In this document: positions 17,648 to 25,337 of the stretch, piece after piece
Layout of the letters: each line of letters begins with the position of its first letter
Position numbering within the stretch: the stretch's first letter is position 1
IMG/VR virus record: IMGVR_UViG_3300017987_000056
Location: 1 to 64,000 of that record
DNA: 64,000 nucleotides
Source: a virus
Reading direction: 5' to 3' (one strand)
The notes under the pieces: model-generated
The model's database searches: none
What the model was told of the DNA's origin: nothing
The model's input: only the letters and a program-made list of their open reading frames with translations
Translations under genes and position numbers: made by a program

Positions 17648-18478
17648 GTGTCGACGAATCGTGTTCCAGTCCTTGGACCTGATGGAACCATTTTGTCGGC
17701 CACCCACCCCGCCAGGGCGCGGAAACTGGTGAACCGGGGTAGGGCGCGAGTCGCGGGACGTCGCCCCTACGCCATACAACTGATCGAAAAGCCAAAGGAG
17801 GCTAATATGCCAAGTGCAGCAGGGGCGATCACGAACTTCACTAAGTACTTTAGGGAAGAGCATGATGTGTATGTCCAGAACAAGTCGAATACGCAGGTTT
17901 CCCTGATGTTCGAGATGGGAATGGGTCGAACCGAATCCGTGTTGATTCCACGAAACCCGGATCCAATCAACCTCACCCAGTTGGTGCCTTTCAGCGCGAT
18001 CAAGGATTCTCCCGATTTTCGGAAGATGATCAATCGCCGTCCTCCGGCGTTGATCTTGCTGGAGGAGGAGGAGTATCTCGCTTACTACGAAAAGAAGGCG
18101 AAGAGCCGAGGTACGGATGCGCAAACCGAGATGGATGAGGCGCACCAAGGACAGGCCGCGATCCAGAACAAGCAGGCGTACACCAACAAGGACGCCGGGC
18201 CTCGCAGGACTATCGAGGAACTGACGGAAGAGCAGGCTGCTGCTCCTCAATCGCCGGACGACATTGTCACTGCTCGGGTGATCGGATTGTGCGCGCAAGT
18301 CGGCGACGATGTGGAGAAGGACAAAAGGATGTCCGCCAATCAGATGCTCGATGAGCTTCGGGCGATGGAGCTGACGAGGGCCGATCTTGAGTATCTGATG
18401 GGGAAAGGCTACTGGAAGACGGTCAAGAAGTTCGCGCAGAAAGAGCTGGAGTCAAAAATCGACGGCGCACCCGAGTAA
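17648..18478 (+). CDS. RRXRR (IscB PLMP) domain fused in frame to a phage structural-operon protein
   Basis: 276 residues from GTG 17648, with GAGGA upstream in a hairpin loop. Residues 5-48 read RVPVLGPDGT, THPARARKLVNRGRARV, AGRRPYAIQLIE: a clear RRXRR (PLMP) domain, the RNA-contacting N-terminal domain of IscB nucleases. RuvC and HNH domains are absent; the match stops where RuvC-I would begin. In frame, residue 54 is a second ATG (17807) with its own strong site AAAGGAGG. Residues 54-276 form a separate protein (NFTKYFREEHDVYVQNKSN, INRRPPALILLEEEEYLAYYE, acidic/helical C-terminus MLDELRAMELTRADLEYLMG) of the kind found after capsid genes in large phages. So two products are likely: the 276-residue fusion and a 223-residue form. 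With no nuclease domain, a binding or regulatory role is more likely than cleavage. Confidence 0.75.
   Translation: MSTNRVPVLGPDGTILSATHPARARKLVNRGRARVAGRRPYAIQLIEKPKEANMPSAAGAITNFTKYFREEHDVYVQNKSNTQVSLMFEMGMGRTESVLIPRNPDPINLTQLVPFSAIKDSPDFRKMINRRPPALILLEEEEYLAYYEKKAKSRGTDAQTEMDEAHQGQAAIQNKQAYTNKDAGPRRTIEELTEEQAAAPQSPDDIVTARVIGLCAQVGDDVEKDKRMSANQMLDELRAMELTRADLEYLMGKGYWKTVKKFAQKELESKIDGAPE
17794..17801 (+). promoter_or_regulatory. Internal ribosome binding site for the short form starting at 17807
   Basis: AAAGGAGG ends five bases before the in-frame ATG at 17807. It is much stronger than the site in front of GTG 17648, so the form without the RRXRR domain is probably the major product. Confidence 0.65.
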
Positions 18479-18512
18479 ATCGGAGTCTCTTTATCTTTCC
18501 GAATTTGTTTTA

Positions 18513-18528
18513 TGGTATTCTCATACCA
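18513..18528 (+). repeat. Inverted repeat TGGTAT-TCTC-ATACCA
   Basis: A perfect six-base-pair inverted repeat with a four-base centre lies in the 82-base AT-rich gap between the RRXRR fusion gene and the next gene. There is no T-run after it, so it is a poor terminator; it could be a protein-binding site or a small mRNA hairpin. Confidence 0.4.
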
Positions 18529-18560
18529 AACGGACCATTGCGTCTTATACGAGGTGATCG

Positions 18561-19004
18561 ATGGGAGCTTTCCAAGAAACTGTCCGTACCGTAACTCTTG
18601 CAGCAGGTGCTGCTACTCGTATCTGGGCAGCTCCTTTGAGTGAGCCTTTTAAAGATATGACTATTTGGCTTCTCAATGGAGGAGTCCCGACTGCTGCGGG
18701 GAACCTCGATTGGGAGGTTTTCTACGGTGGCGGCTGGACCGGGGAGCCTTTCAAATCGGGCTCTACTCACTTGAAGGGCAAATCTCAGGCAAGCGGTGCT
18801 ATCGCAGGCGGTACAGAGCTGTGCGACATGGTTTGGGAAGACGGAACACTTCTTCCTCCGAACCAGAACATACCAGCGGGAAGATCGGTCTCAGACAGTG
18901 CCTTGCAGGGCTTTCCGGTCGTCTTGTACCTGAAGAATAACAAGGCCGTACCGCTGACGTTGAATGCGGTTTTTGTGTGCCGTACCGTGGGCGATCACGT
19001 ATAG
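18561..19004 (+). CDS. Small structural-operon protein, first of a tandem pair
   Basis: 147 residues, beta-rich: MGAFQETVRTVTLAAGAATR, MTIWLLNGG, DWEVFYGGGWTGEPFKSGSTH, ending VFVCRTVGDHV. It is clearly paralogous to the next gene (both start MGAF and end TVGDHV, and share LDWEV-x-YGGGWTGEPFK, GSTH, AGG-x-ELCD, WED-x-TLLP and GRSV-x-DSAL-x-GFP). Neither matches a family I know. Their position just after the capsid region suggests virion decoration or neck components. Preceded by the inverted repeat at 18513. Confidence 0.55.
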   Translation: MGAFQETVRTVTLAAGAATRIWAAPLSEPFKDMTIWLLNGGVPTAAGNLDWEVFYGGGWTGEPFKSGSTHLKGKSQASGAIAGGTELCDMVWEDGTLLPPNQNIPAGRSVSDSALQGFPVVLYLKNNKAVPLTLNAVFVCRTVGDHV

Positions 19005-19013
19005 GAGCGAGGA

Positions 19014-19469
19014 ATGGGAGCTTTCAGGGTAACAGTACGGGAATTCGAGCTGACGGCATCCGGAGGCGCTCAGGATACGATTCGTCTTTGGGACGCCCCG
19101 GTGAGCGAGCCCATTCGCAACATGACGATTTGGGTTTTGAGCGGGGGTTTGGTTACCGCTGCGCTTGATCTCGATTGGGAGGTTTTGTACGGCGGTGGCT
19201 GGACTGGGGAACCTTTCAAGGAAGGTTCTACTCATGTTCGAGGAAAATCTCAAGGAAGCGGCAGCATCGCAGGGGGCGCGGAACTCTGCGATGTGATTTG
19301 GGAAGACGCTACGCTGCTTCCAGGCAACAAGAACATCCCTTTTGGGAGATCGGTTCAGGACAGCGCGCTCAAGGGATTTCCCATTGTAGTGGAGCTGACA
19401 AACCAAAAAGCTTCGCCCGTTTCGGGCAGAGTAGTCTTCGTGTCCCGCACTGTCGGTGATCACGTATAG
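19014..19469 (+). CDS. Small structural-operon protein, second of a tandem pair
   Basis: 151 residues, ten bases after its paralogue, with GGAGCGAGGA as ribosome binding site. The two copies share roughly half of their residues over the full length; divergence is spread evenly, so the duplication is not recent. The conserved core is DLDWEVLYGGGWTGEPFK, CDVIWEDATLLP and FGRSVQDSALKGFPIVVEL. Function unknown; two copies might form hetero-oligomers or serve two sites on the particle. Confidence 0.55.
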   Translation: MGAFRVTVREFELTASGGAQDTIRLWDAPVSEPIRNMTIWVLSGGLVTAALDLDWEVLYGGGWTGEPFKEGSTHVRGKSQGSGSIAGGAELCDVIWEDATLLPGNKNIPFGRSVQDSALKGFPIVVELTNQKASPVSGRVVFVSRTVGDHV

Positions 19470-19481
19470 GAGGAAAAGTCG

Positions 19482-19808
19482 ATGGAGATTTTCGATCTCG
19501 TACAAGAATATGGCCCGTATTGCGCCCATCCGATCATCGTGGCCGGAGTGGTTCAAGGTCTGAAGGCCGGTTTCAAGAAGTTCTTCAAGCACCACGAAGT
19601 CGGGATCCGGTTGCTCCCGTTCCTTCCGATTATTCTCGGTCTCGTCGGGGGGCTGCTCCTGCCTGTCGAATCGATGAAAGAGCAGCTACTCCTCGGTGGC
19701 GCTCTCGGGCAGCTCTCCTCGTTGATCTACAAATTCTTCTCGACCAGCATCGCCTCAAAGACGAAGCTGGCAAAGAAGCAGGCGTATCACAAGGAACTGG
19801 AGGAGTAA
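19482..19808 (+). CDS. Holin-like membrane protein
   Basis: 108 residues. Hydrophobic segments at about 16-28 (HPIIVAGVVQGLK, weak), 43-61 (LLPFLPIILGLVGGLLLP) and 68-86 (QLLLGGALGQLSSLIYKFF), followed by a Lys-rich tail (KTKLAKKQAYHKELEE). Size, two to three membrane spans and a charged C-terminus are holin features, and the next genes include two membrane/coiled-coil proteins that look like spanin parts. No family motif proves a holin; it could be another small membrane protein. Confidence 0.4.
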   Translation: MEIFDLVQEYGPYCAHPIIVAGVVQGLKAGFKKFFKHHEVGIRLLPFLPIILGLVGGLLLPVESMKEQLLLGGALGQLSSLIYKFFSTSIASKTKLAKKQAYHKELEE

Positions 19809-19809
19809 G

Positions 19810-20064
19810 ATGAGAATTCGAAGTGGAATCAGAGACGACAGTGTGGCGAAGATCGCCGAGCGCATGGGGCAGAAGGTTCCCGAGAAGAAGGCGGGAACTT
19901 CTGATGCTGTTTGGGATCTGTTCGAACAGGTTCGGGAGATGCTAGGGGATGCCACGCTTCTCGAAGAACTTATGCGCGCGATGTCTTCCCAAGAGGCTCA
20001 GGAGAATCTGGAGTTCATTATCCAGATGCACGATCTTCCTATTGGAGGCGACGACGAGTACTGA
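19810..20064 (+). CDS. Small acidic protein in the lysis-like cluster
   Basis: 84 residues, starting one base after the previous stop and overlapping the next start as TGATG. It is helical and acidic in its second half (VWDLFEQVREMLGDATLLEE and QEAQENLEFIIQMHDL). No signal peptide or membrane segment. Function unknown; position between a holin-like and a spanin-like gene is all the context there is. Confidence 0.45.
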   Translation: MRIRSGIRDDSVAKIAERMGQKVPEKKAGTSDAVWDLFEQVREMLGDATLLEELMRAMSSQEAQENLEFIIQMHDLPIGGDDEY

Positions 20065-20414
20065 TGGCCTGGTTGAAGAGAGCCTGGAGATGGTGCAAGC
20101 GCAACTGGCAAATCATTGCCGGAGCGCTCGGCATCGTTGTGGCTGCAATCGCAGCCGGGATGTTCCGGAAGGACATTCAACGGGCACTCATTAACAAACG
20201 GAAGGTTGAAGTTCACAAAAACAAAGTGAAGATCGCGAAGCTCGAAGGGAAGCGTGAAATCATCCGTCGTCGCGAGGGAGAGGTGGCTGACGAGGTAGAG
20301 GCGATTGATAAGGAGATCAAAGCCATCGATATGAAAATCGAAATCGATGGTCGTGAAATAAAAAAGATGAGTGCGAAACGAAAACTCAAGGAATTCAAAG
20401 ATTTGGGTTACTAA
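20064..20414 (+). CDS. Membrane-anchored coiled-coil protein, inner-membrane spanin-like
   Basis: 116 residues. Start chosen at the ATG in TGATG (20064); the frame is open further upstream, but that part has the composition of an out-of-frame shadow. MAWLKRAWRWCKRNW is a basic N-terminus, residues 16-32 (QIIAGALGIVVAAIAAG) are a membrane span, and the remaining 80 residues are a highly charged coiled coil (KVEVHKNKVKIAKLEGKRE and beyond). This one-span plus periplasmic coil layout is that of i-spanins. No enzymatic motif. Spanin function is inferred from topology and neighbours. Confidence 0.45.
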   Translation: MAWLKRAWRWCKRNWQIIAGALGIVVAAIAAGMFRKDIQRALINKRKVEVHKNKVKIAKLEGKREIIRRREGEVADEVEAIDKEIKAIDMKIEIDGREIKKMSAKRKLKEFKDLGY

Positions 20415-20434
20415 TTTTCGGGAATGAGTTGGAA

Positions 20435-20899
20435 ATGAAACGGATCCTTCCCATAATTTTGACTTTCTTGCTGGCGGTTCCGCAGATCGCGTTCGCCGAG
20501 GAAGAAATTCCCGAGAGCCGAATCGTAAAGATCAAAGGGCATACTGGATTTTGGTTTGCGGAGGAGACCGCTACCCGAATGCTCGCGGATCTCAAGAAGC
20601 TTCCCGAGCTGGAGTTGAAGATCGAAAAGTATGAGCTGCGGGCGAAGCTCAGCGACGACCGCATCGCATTGCTCAAGGAGGATATCAAACTCACTCAGGA
20701 GATTGGACTTCGTTGGGAAAACTCTTTCAATCAACAGATCAAGATCAACGAGATGGAAAGGAAGCAGTATCGAGAGGATCTTGAGAGGTTGAACAAATGG
20801 TACAGATCGCCGCCTTTCTGGGCAGGCGTAGGCTTTGTGCTCGGGGCTGTACTAGCCGTTGGCTTGAGCTTCGGGCTTTCCAAATCGACAGGAGAGTAA
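20435..20899 (+). CDS. Exported coiled-coil protein with C-terminal membrane span
   Basis: 154 residues from ATG 20435 (a TTG two codons earlier is less likely). Residues 1-22 (MKRILPIILTFLLAVPQIAF, then AEE) are a signal peptide with probable AFA cleavage. Residues 60-115 form a coiled coil, and 126-147 (FWAGVGFVLGAVLAVGLSFG) are a membrane span before a short tail. A periplasmic coil anchored at the C-terminus, next to an N-terminally anchored coil protein, fits a spanin-like pair or other lysis accessory. There is no lipobox, so it is not a standard o-spanin. The topology implies a Gram-negative host. Confidence 0.45.
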   Translation: MKRILPIILTFLLAVPQIAFAEEEIPESRIVKIKGHTGFWFAEETATRMLADLKKLPELELKIEKYELRAKLSDDRIALLKEDIKLTQEIGLRWENSFNQQIKINEMERKQYREDLERLNKWYRSPPFWAGVGFVLGAVLAVGLSFGLSKSTGE

Positions 20900-20900
20900 C

Positions 20901-21281
20901 ATGTCCGAAAATCTGGTTATCACCGGTACGATGACGCTGCCGAACGCTCCGGGCGGATCGACGACCCAGGTCATTATCGGAGCCCCGACAGCCACCCCGA
21001 GCGCGAACTCAGCGACTATCGAATACAACGAGAAGGCGAATTACGAGCTGACCATCGCGGCGACGACTTCGAAGGTCGTTGATTTCGGGACCATCGCAGA
21101 CGGGAAGTTCCTGTACATCGGGACCGACAAGGCCATCACGTTCAAGCTGAACGGTGGATCCGAGATTTTGAGTCTGGCTGACGAAGGCTTCATGATGATC
21201 GCTCTCGGCGGAATCACGGCAGTCGAGATTACCGCAGGAGCGGTCGAGGCGAAGCCCTTTGTCGTGATCGTTGGTGACTAA
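20901..21281 (+). CDS. Small beta-rich virion protein candidate
   Basis: 126 residues with GGAGAGTAAC before the ATG. Thr/Ala/Gly-rich beta strands (ITGTMTLPNAPGGSTTQVII, YELTIAATTSKVVDFGTIAD, FLYIGTDKAITFKLNGG) suggest a small jelly-roll or Ig-like head or tail protein. No family recognised. Confidence 0.5.
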   Translation: MSENLVITGTMTLPNAPGGSTTQVIIGAPTATPSANSATIEYNEKANYELTIAATTSKVVDFGTIADGKFLYIGTDKAITFKLNGGSEILSLADEGFMMIALGGITAVEITAGAVEAKPFVVIVGD

Positions 21282-21282
21282 A

Positions 21283-21639
21283 ATGAAGCTGCGGGGAATC
21301 AGTTCAGAGGGTCTGGGGAGGGTCCGAGCAAAGCTTGCTCTCACTGACGAGAAGGAGCGTTTGGCGGAAAGTCTCTTTTTTCATCTCCAGGACTACATTC
21401 AGGCAGGACCAGATGAAGCTTACGTGAAGATGTTGTCTCAGATTTTCCAGCCGTCCGACAATGTGTACGTCCTCGAAGGGGAGGGGCTCTTGGACCGGGA
21501 TTTCTACTCCCCCGAGATGGAAACCGCCGTGGCGCGCATTTCGGAGGAGGTGGGCGACCGCATTGGATTCTTTCCAGAGATAGTTGACGCGAATACTCTG
21601 GAGTTTCGTCAAGCGGAGCAAAAGGCTGCGAGCAAATGA
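21283..21639 (+). CDS. Hypothetical protein in neck/tail region
   Basis: 118 residues starting one base after the previous stop; upstream in-frame TTG and GTG codons lie inside the preceding gene and are less likely. Helical, mixed charge: RVRAKLALTDEKERLAESLF, then DAYVK-like DEAYVKMLSQIFQP. The four-base overlap with the next gene (ATGA) suggests coupling. Function unknown; small alpha-helical proteins here are often neck or tail-completion factors. Confidence 0.45.
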   Translation: MKLRGISSEGLGRVRAKLALTDEKERLAESLFFHLQDYIQAGPDEAYVKMLSQIFQPSDNVYVLEGEGLLDRDFYSPEMETAVARISEEVGDRIGFFPEIVDANTLEFRQAEQKAASK

Positions 21640-22544
21640 TAATCGTTCCCGGATACGATCAACCTTCTGTCGCCAACATGATAGAGATGGCACGTACCGA
21701 CTCGTTGCGTCGAGTGAACATTGAGTTGCAAGATCAAACAGGCGCATCAATCGATATTGAAGAGGGGAATCTTCCGAATGGGGATCCGACTGGGGAACTC
21801 GAACTCGAAGTAACTGACATCGCCGGGAACTCTCTGTACTCGGAATCCTACTGGCCGAAGCTTCCGACACAAACGGATCATCGAATAGTCAAGGTTGCTC
21901 CGGGAAAGTACTACATCAAGTGGGGTACTGGGGAGAACGAGACCGACACGAATCGAGCGGTCCTCTTCAATTGGCATTCTCGTCAGAACGCGACGACCGA
22001 GGATGCGTACCGGACTCAGATTCTGGAAGTGATTTCACCGAAAACTTTGACATTACTTCCTTCGTTTAGGTTGCTTCTGGATAAGGTGATCAAGCCTATC
22101 TTGCCGGAAAGACTCTGCTTTTTGGGTTGGAGCGATGGGCAGCTCATCATGCTGCTCAAGCTGGGGTTGCATTATATCAACGAGCACCAGCCATATCCGA
22201 CGTTCTCGACATTTGATCTTTTTCCCATTACGACCCACAGCGATATTCTCATCAAAGCCGCGCTGTACCAGGGAATCACGAGTCAGCTTATCTTCGCCAT
22301 CGACACGGACATTCCCTCGTACAACGATCAGGGCCATTCGTTCGTCCAGGTCCACGCTCAGTACTTGTCGGGCTATCTCAGCCATCTGAAAGGTGAGTTG
22401 GACAAGCTGATTCGGGAATTCAAGCTTCAATTTGTGGATAGCGGAACCGCGATGGTCGAGATGAGAATGGACATGGCGTATGGGTTGCTGCTGGCCTCGT
22501 CGCCGGTCGGGGCTCTGTACCGAGGGATCTGGGCTACGGGATAA
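21636..22544 (+). CDS. Probable virion protein, connector/neck candidate
   Basis: 302 residues. The N-terminal 90 residues form beta strands (VNIELQDQTGASIDIEEGNL, ELELEVTDIAGNSLYSESYW) ending with PGKYYIKWG, an Ig-like motif; the C-terminal half is mostly helical (FLGWSDGQLIMLLKLGLHYI, GYLSHLKGELDKLIREFKLQF, YGLLLASSPVGALYRGIW). The ending, a long helix plus hydrophobic LLLASSP-x-G, resembles structural proteins of large phages whose exact role I cannot name. Overlaps the next start as TAATG. Confidence 0.45.
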   Translation: MIIVPGYDQPSVANMIEMARTDSLRRVNIELQDQTGASIDIEEGNLPNGDPTGELELEVTDIAGNSLYSESYWPKLPTQTDHRIVKVAPGKYYIKWGTGENETDTNRAVLFNWHSRQNATTEDAYRTQILEVISPKTLTLLPSFRLLLDKVIKPILPERLCFLGWSDGQLIMLLKLGLHYINEHQPYPTFSTFDLFPITTHSDILIKAALYQGITSQLIFAIDTDIPSYNDQGHSFVQVHAQYLSGYLSHLKGELDKLIREFKLQFVDSGTAMVEMRMDMAYGLLLASSPVGALYRGIWATG

Positions 22545-22714
22545 TGCCTGAGAAGATCGAAATAGACCTTTTCGATCCGAACAAAAAGGACAACCAGAAG
22601 TTCGTCAATCTCGTAGATGAAGCGAAGTGGAAAAAACTGATAGATGAATACGATCAAGGGCTCGGACAAAAATCATTGGCCGAGCTGTTCAAGGAGCTTT
22701 TGGAGTCGAGATGA
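22544..22714 (+). CDS. Small acidic/basic helical protein
   Basis: 56 residues (MPEKIEIDLFDPNKKDNQKF ... SLAELFKELLESR). ATG overlaps the previous stop (TAATG) and its own stop overlaps the next start (ATGA), so it fits exactly between two genes with no spare bases. No family recognised; the last 25 residues form an amphipathic helix. Confidence 0.5.
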   Translation: MPEKIEIDLFDPNKKDNQKFVNLVDEAKWKKLIDEYDQGLGQKSLAELFKELLESR

Positions 22715-23070
22715 GGCTTGGGATCCCAGAAGCAGCGTTTTCCAGAATCGCTCAAGCGGTCGAACCTGAGTTGACGTTTCAATCTGGGGGTGACGTTGTC
22801 GGCTCAGATCAGTACAATGGCTGGATTGCCGCGTTTGATTCGAAGGATGGAACTGGGTTGGGATATCTCGACTACACGGTCTATCAAGATGAGTATCAGA
22901 TCAGCATGATAACCGTAAAACCGGAGTACCAAGGAAAGGGAATCGCGGAGAAATTGATTCGTGAATTGCTGAGTCGTGAGGAGATTCCGTATTCTGAGTT
23001 GGATTGGGGCTGGGTGACTGAAGAAGGGGCTGCGTTGAAAGAGAGTTTGGACAGGAAGTTTGGTCAATGA
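22711..23070 (+). CDS. GNAT-family acetyltransferase
   Basis: 119 residues. ISMITVKPEYQGKGIAEKLI at about residues 68-88 is the acetyl-CoA-binding signature of GNAT enzymes (V-x-P-x-Y-Q-G-x-G-I-x-x-x-L), preceded by the expected beta hairpin (GLGYLDYTVYQDEYQISM). Short for the family (usually 140-180), but the core motif is intact. Known: GNAT enzymes transfer acetyl from acetyl-CoA to amines on proteins or small molecules. Its substrate cannot be read from the sequence. It is embedded between neck candidates with ATGA overlaps on both sides, so it is expressed with virion genes and may modify a virion or host protein late in infection. Confidence 0.7.
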   Translation: MRLGIPEAAFSRIAQAVEPELTFQSGGDVVGSDQYNGWIAAFDSKDGTGLGYLDYTVYQDEYQISMITVKPEYQGKGIAEKLIRELLSREEIPYSELDWGWVTEEGAALKESLDRKFGQ

Positions 23071-24179
23071 GCTGTGGACCGGAAGATAGGAACAAGGGTT
23101 GTAAGGTTCCAGGAGCCCACATGGCGGTCGGATACTGGGGTCGATCCGTGTACCGCGAGATCCAAGCCGCCCAGAAACTCGAACGAGAACGCGCCCTACT
23201 CGAAGACCAAATCCTCGCCCAATCGTTCCGGGCATCGTTTTGGCAGGGCGCGGGCAATGATGAACTGATTGTAGATCTCAGCAACAACAACGCGGTCCAG
23301 GGAGACTACACGGGGCAGCTCAACGTCACCGAGCACGTAAAGTGCGGTTGCTACAAGAAGTCGAACATCTCTGCGGATCGGAAGTGCAATGCCTGCTACG
23401 GGGTTGGAGTGGTTCCCGGCTATTACAAGTTCGGCTATCACACGCTGTTCATGTCGACCGTCGATGCCGACGTGACTCTTACGAACCTTCGGCCAACTCA
23501 GTTCAAATCTTCGAAGGTCGAGCTGACCGAGGGCGCAACCACGGGCACTCTCGAAAGCGGAGACAAATCTTTTGATCGGACGGCTTTCGGATCCGCTTGG
23601 GAGCAGCAGTCTCTTTACTATCTCCGTGAGGAGGCCGAGTCGAGCGTATCTGTTGAGTACTCGACGGATTCGGGGGGAAGCTGGAGCGACATCTCGACGT
23701 TGCCGACGACGAATCCTGTAGGTTCGGGAACGATCCGATTCCGCGCAACTCTGTCGAGAGATGACGCGAACGTCCTTTCGCCTCTTTTTGACATTGTTCG
23801 CGCGAGGTATTCCAGGATTCCTGTGGAGGGTCAGAAAGCCGATGGCGGTTATCAAAAAGGACCGTGGCTTCTCATCATGCGTGGACCGCCGAAAACAGGT
23901 TTTCACAAGCAGGACTACGGTTCGATTTCGGTTGAAGATGGGTTGACCCTCTGGACAGCGGGATTGAGCCTGTTCGATCCCTCCATCGAAACTGGAAGTC
24001 GTCAAGAGCTGATTCTCGGCCCTGACGCGATGTTCGAGATTCTCGACGGAGCCCGTGTAGGCAGTCGGTACTTGACCACGAATTGGCAAAGCTCTGACCC
24101 ATTTGGAGAGATTGTCGTCTCTCAAAATTTCCAGATTCGGATTGTGGACCCGGTGGGTCCGCTGGCGGAGATTTGGTGA
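23067..24179 (+). CDS. Virion protein with Cys-rich zinc-knuckle-like site
   Basis: 370 residues. Cysteines at 93, 95, 107 and 110 (CGC ... CNAC, followed by YGVGVVPGYY) form a likely zinc site of rubredoxin/DnaJ-like spacing. The rest is beta-rich (VSVEYSTDSGGSWSDISTL, IRFRATLSRDDANVLSPLFD), with a C-terminal domain ending VVSQNFQIRIVDPVGPLAEI. The Ser/Thr strands and position before the sheath suggest a head-tail connector or neck protein. ATGA overlap with the GNAT gene, TGATG overlap with the next. Confidence 0.45.
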   Translation: MSCGPEDRNKGCKVPGAHMAVGYWGRSVYREIQAAQKLERERALLEDQILAQSFRASFWQGAGNDELIVDLSNNNAVQGDYTGQLNVTEHVKCGCYKKSNISADRKCNACYGVGVVPGYYKFGYHTLFMSTVDADVTLTNLRPTQFKSSKVELTEGATTGTLESGDKSFDRTAFGSAWEQQSLYYLREEAESSVSVEYSTDSGGSWSDISTLPTTNPVGSGTIRFRATLSRDDANVLSPLFDIVRARYSRIPVEGQKADGGYQKGPWLLIMRGPPKTGFHKQDYGSISVEDGLTLWTAGLSLFDPSIETGSRQELILGPDAMFEILDGARVGSRYLTTNWQSSDPFGEIVVSQNFQIRIVDPVGPLAEIW

Positions 24180-25324
24180 TGACGATCAACGATTTCACAG
24201 GAAGCCGATCATACCGTTCTGCGGAGCCTTTCGATTCCGACGACCCGCCGCGCTTCGGGCAGCTCATCGAAACCGCGAAAGATGCGGTGGCTTCAGAGCT
24301 TCGTCGATTTTTTGATTATAGGTCGGACGACATTCGGGCGAAAATTAGGGAAATACCCACCATAGAGAAGTTTGCTCACGATAGCGGAGGATCGCTCGCG
24401 GCGAGCATGTCTACGGTGATCAATCTGATCATGTCTAGGGGCGATACACCCGATAGATTTCCGATGGTTGCGATCACGTCGGCCAGTGATCGAGAAAAGA
24501 GACTCGGGATTGGACACAACTTGGCGGCTATCGGGCAGTTCATACCGACGATTGTTTCGTCTAATTCAGGTCCGTATGCATTGCAGGACGGCTGGACGTT
24601 GGAATATCAGACGGATCCTGTCGGAGATGGGTCCGCAATTCAACCTACTACCATTCTCTTTAGCAGCGTTATGCTCCCCATCATTGGAAATTCGACGACG
24701 GAGCAGGTAGCAAATGCTGTAAACGTTCAAGCTTTGTATAGCAGAGCTTCTGTAAGTGCTTATAATTTCTTGCAACTTTCTGCCGGTGGTCCTGCGGCTC
24801 CCGGCATCCCGAACTCTATTGAGATTACAGGTGGCACCCCGGAATGTTTGAATGTTTTGGGGTTCGCAGTGGGTCAGAAAAGCGAATCTTCGAATTACAT
24901 TCAGAATCCCCCCAAGAAACGGTACTGGATGGCCGGGGATGTGGTGATTAATCTCGATGTGGTGACTGATGATTTGAATGAGCGAACCGAAGTGGCGGAT
25001 CTGGTTCGAAGTTTTTTTACTTTCTACATGGAGCGCCAATATTTTCAAATACTTGGAAGGTCGTATCAAGATCATTTGCTCGACCCTCCTGAGTGGTACC
25101 AGTTGATCTTGAAGGGGGAGTTTTCGTGGGCTGGGGAGTACCACACGCCGCGTCAAGGCGGAGAGCAGAAAGAGCAGGTACACTCCATTCGGGGATCGGT
25201 GCCGATGATTGCTGCCGATTTCATAAATCGGGATGCTCAGATCGTACAATCGGTGACCCAGAATGATCTGCTTCCAGACGGAGATTATCCGGGAACCAAC
25301 TATCGAAACGAAAACAACAGATAG
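24179..25324 (+). CDS. Virion protein upstream of sheath, tail-completion candidate
   Basis: 381 residues from the ATG in TGATG; TTG and GTG codons just before it lie inside the upstream gene. Helical N-terminus (LIETAKDAVASELRRFFDYR), a central beta region (ALQDGWTLEYQTDPVGDGSA) and a C-terminal part with FFTFYMERQYFQILGRSYQD and EWYQLILKGEFSW. No family I can name. Location immediately before the sheath is where myoviruses place tail completion or terminator proteins. Confidence 0.4.
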   Translation: MTINDFTGSRSYRSAEPFDSDDPPRFGQLIETAKDAVASELRRFFDYRSDDIRAKIREIPTIEKFAHDSGGSLAASMSTVINLIMSRGDTPDRFPMVAITSASDREKRLGIGHNLAAIGQFIPTIVSSNSGPYALQDGWTLEYQTDPVGDGSAIQPTTILFSSVMLPIIGNSTTEQVANAVNVQALYSRASVSAYNFLQLSAGGPAAPGIPNSIEITGGTPECLNVLGFAVGQKSESSNYIQNPPKKRYWMAGDVVINLDVVTDDLNERTEVADLVRSFFTFYMERQYFQILGRSYQDHLLDPPEWYQLILKGEFSWAGEYHTPRQGGEQKEQVHSIRGSVPMIAADFINRDAQIVQSVTQNDLLPDGDYPGTNYRNENNR

Positions 25325-25337
25325 TTTCCTCGTTTTA

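Noticed and set aside
17648-18478. An active IscB/IshB nuclease
   Set aside because: Only the RRXRR domain is present; no RuvC or HNH residues follow in any frame.
19911-20063. N-terminal extension of the spanin-like protein at 20064
   Set aside because: The extra 51 residues lie inside the previous gene and are Arg/Ser/Gly-rich like an out-of-frame shadow; TGATG coupling gives a normal start.
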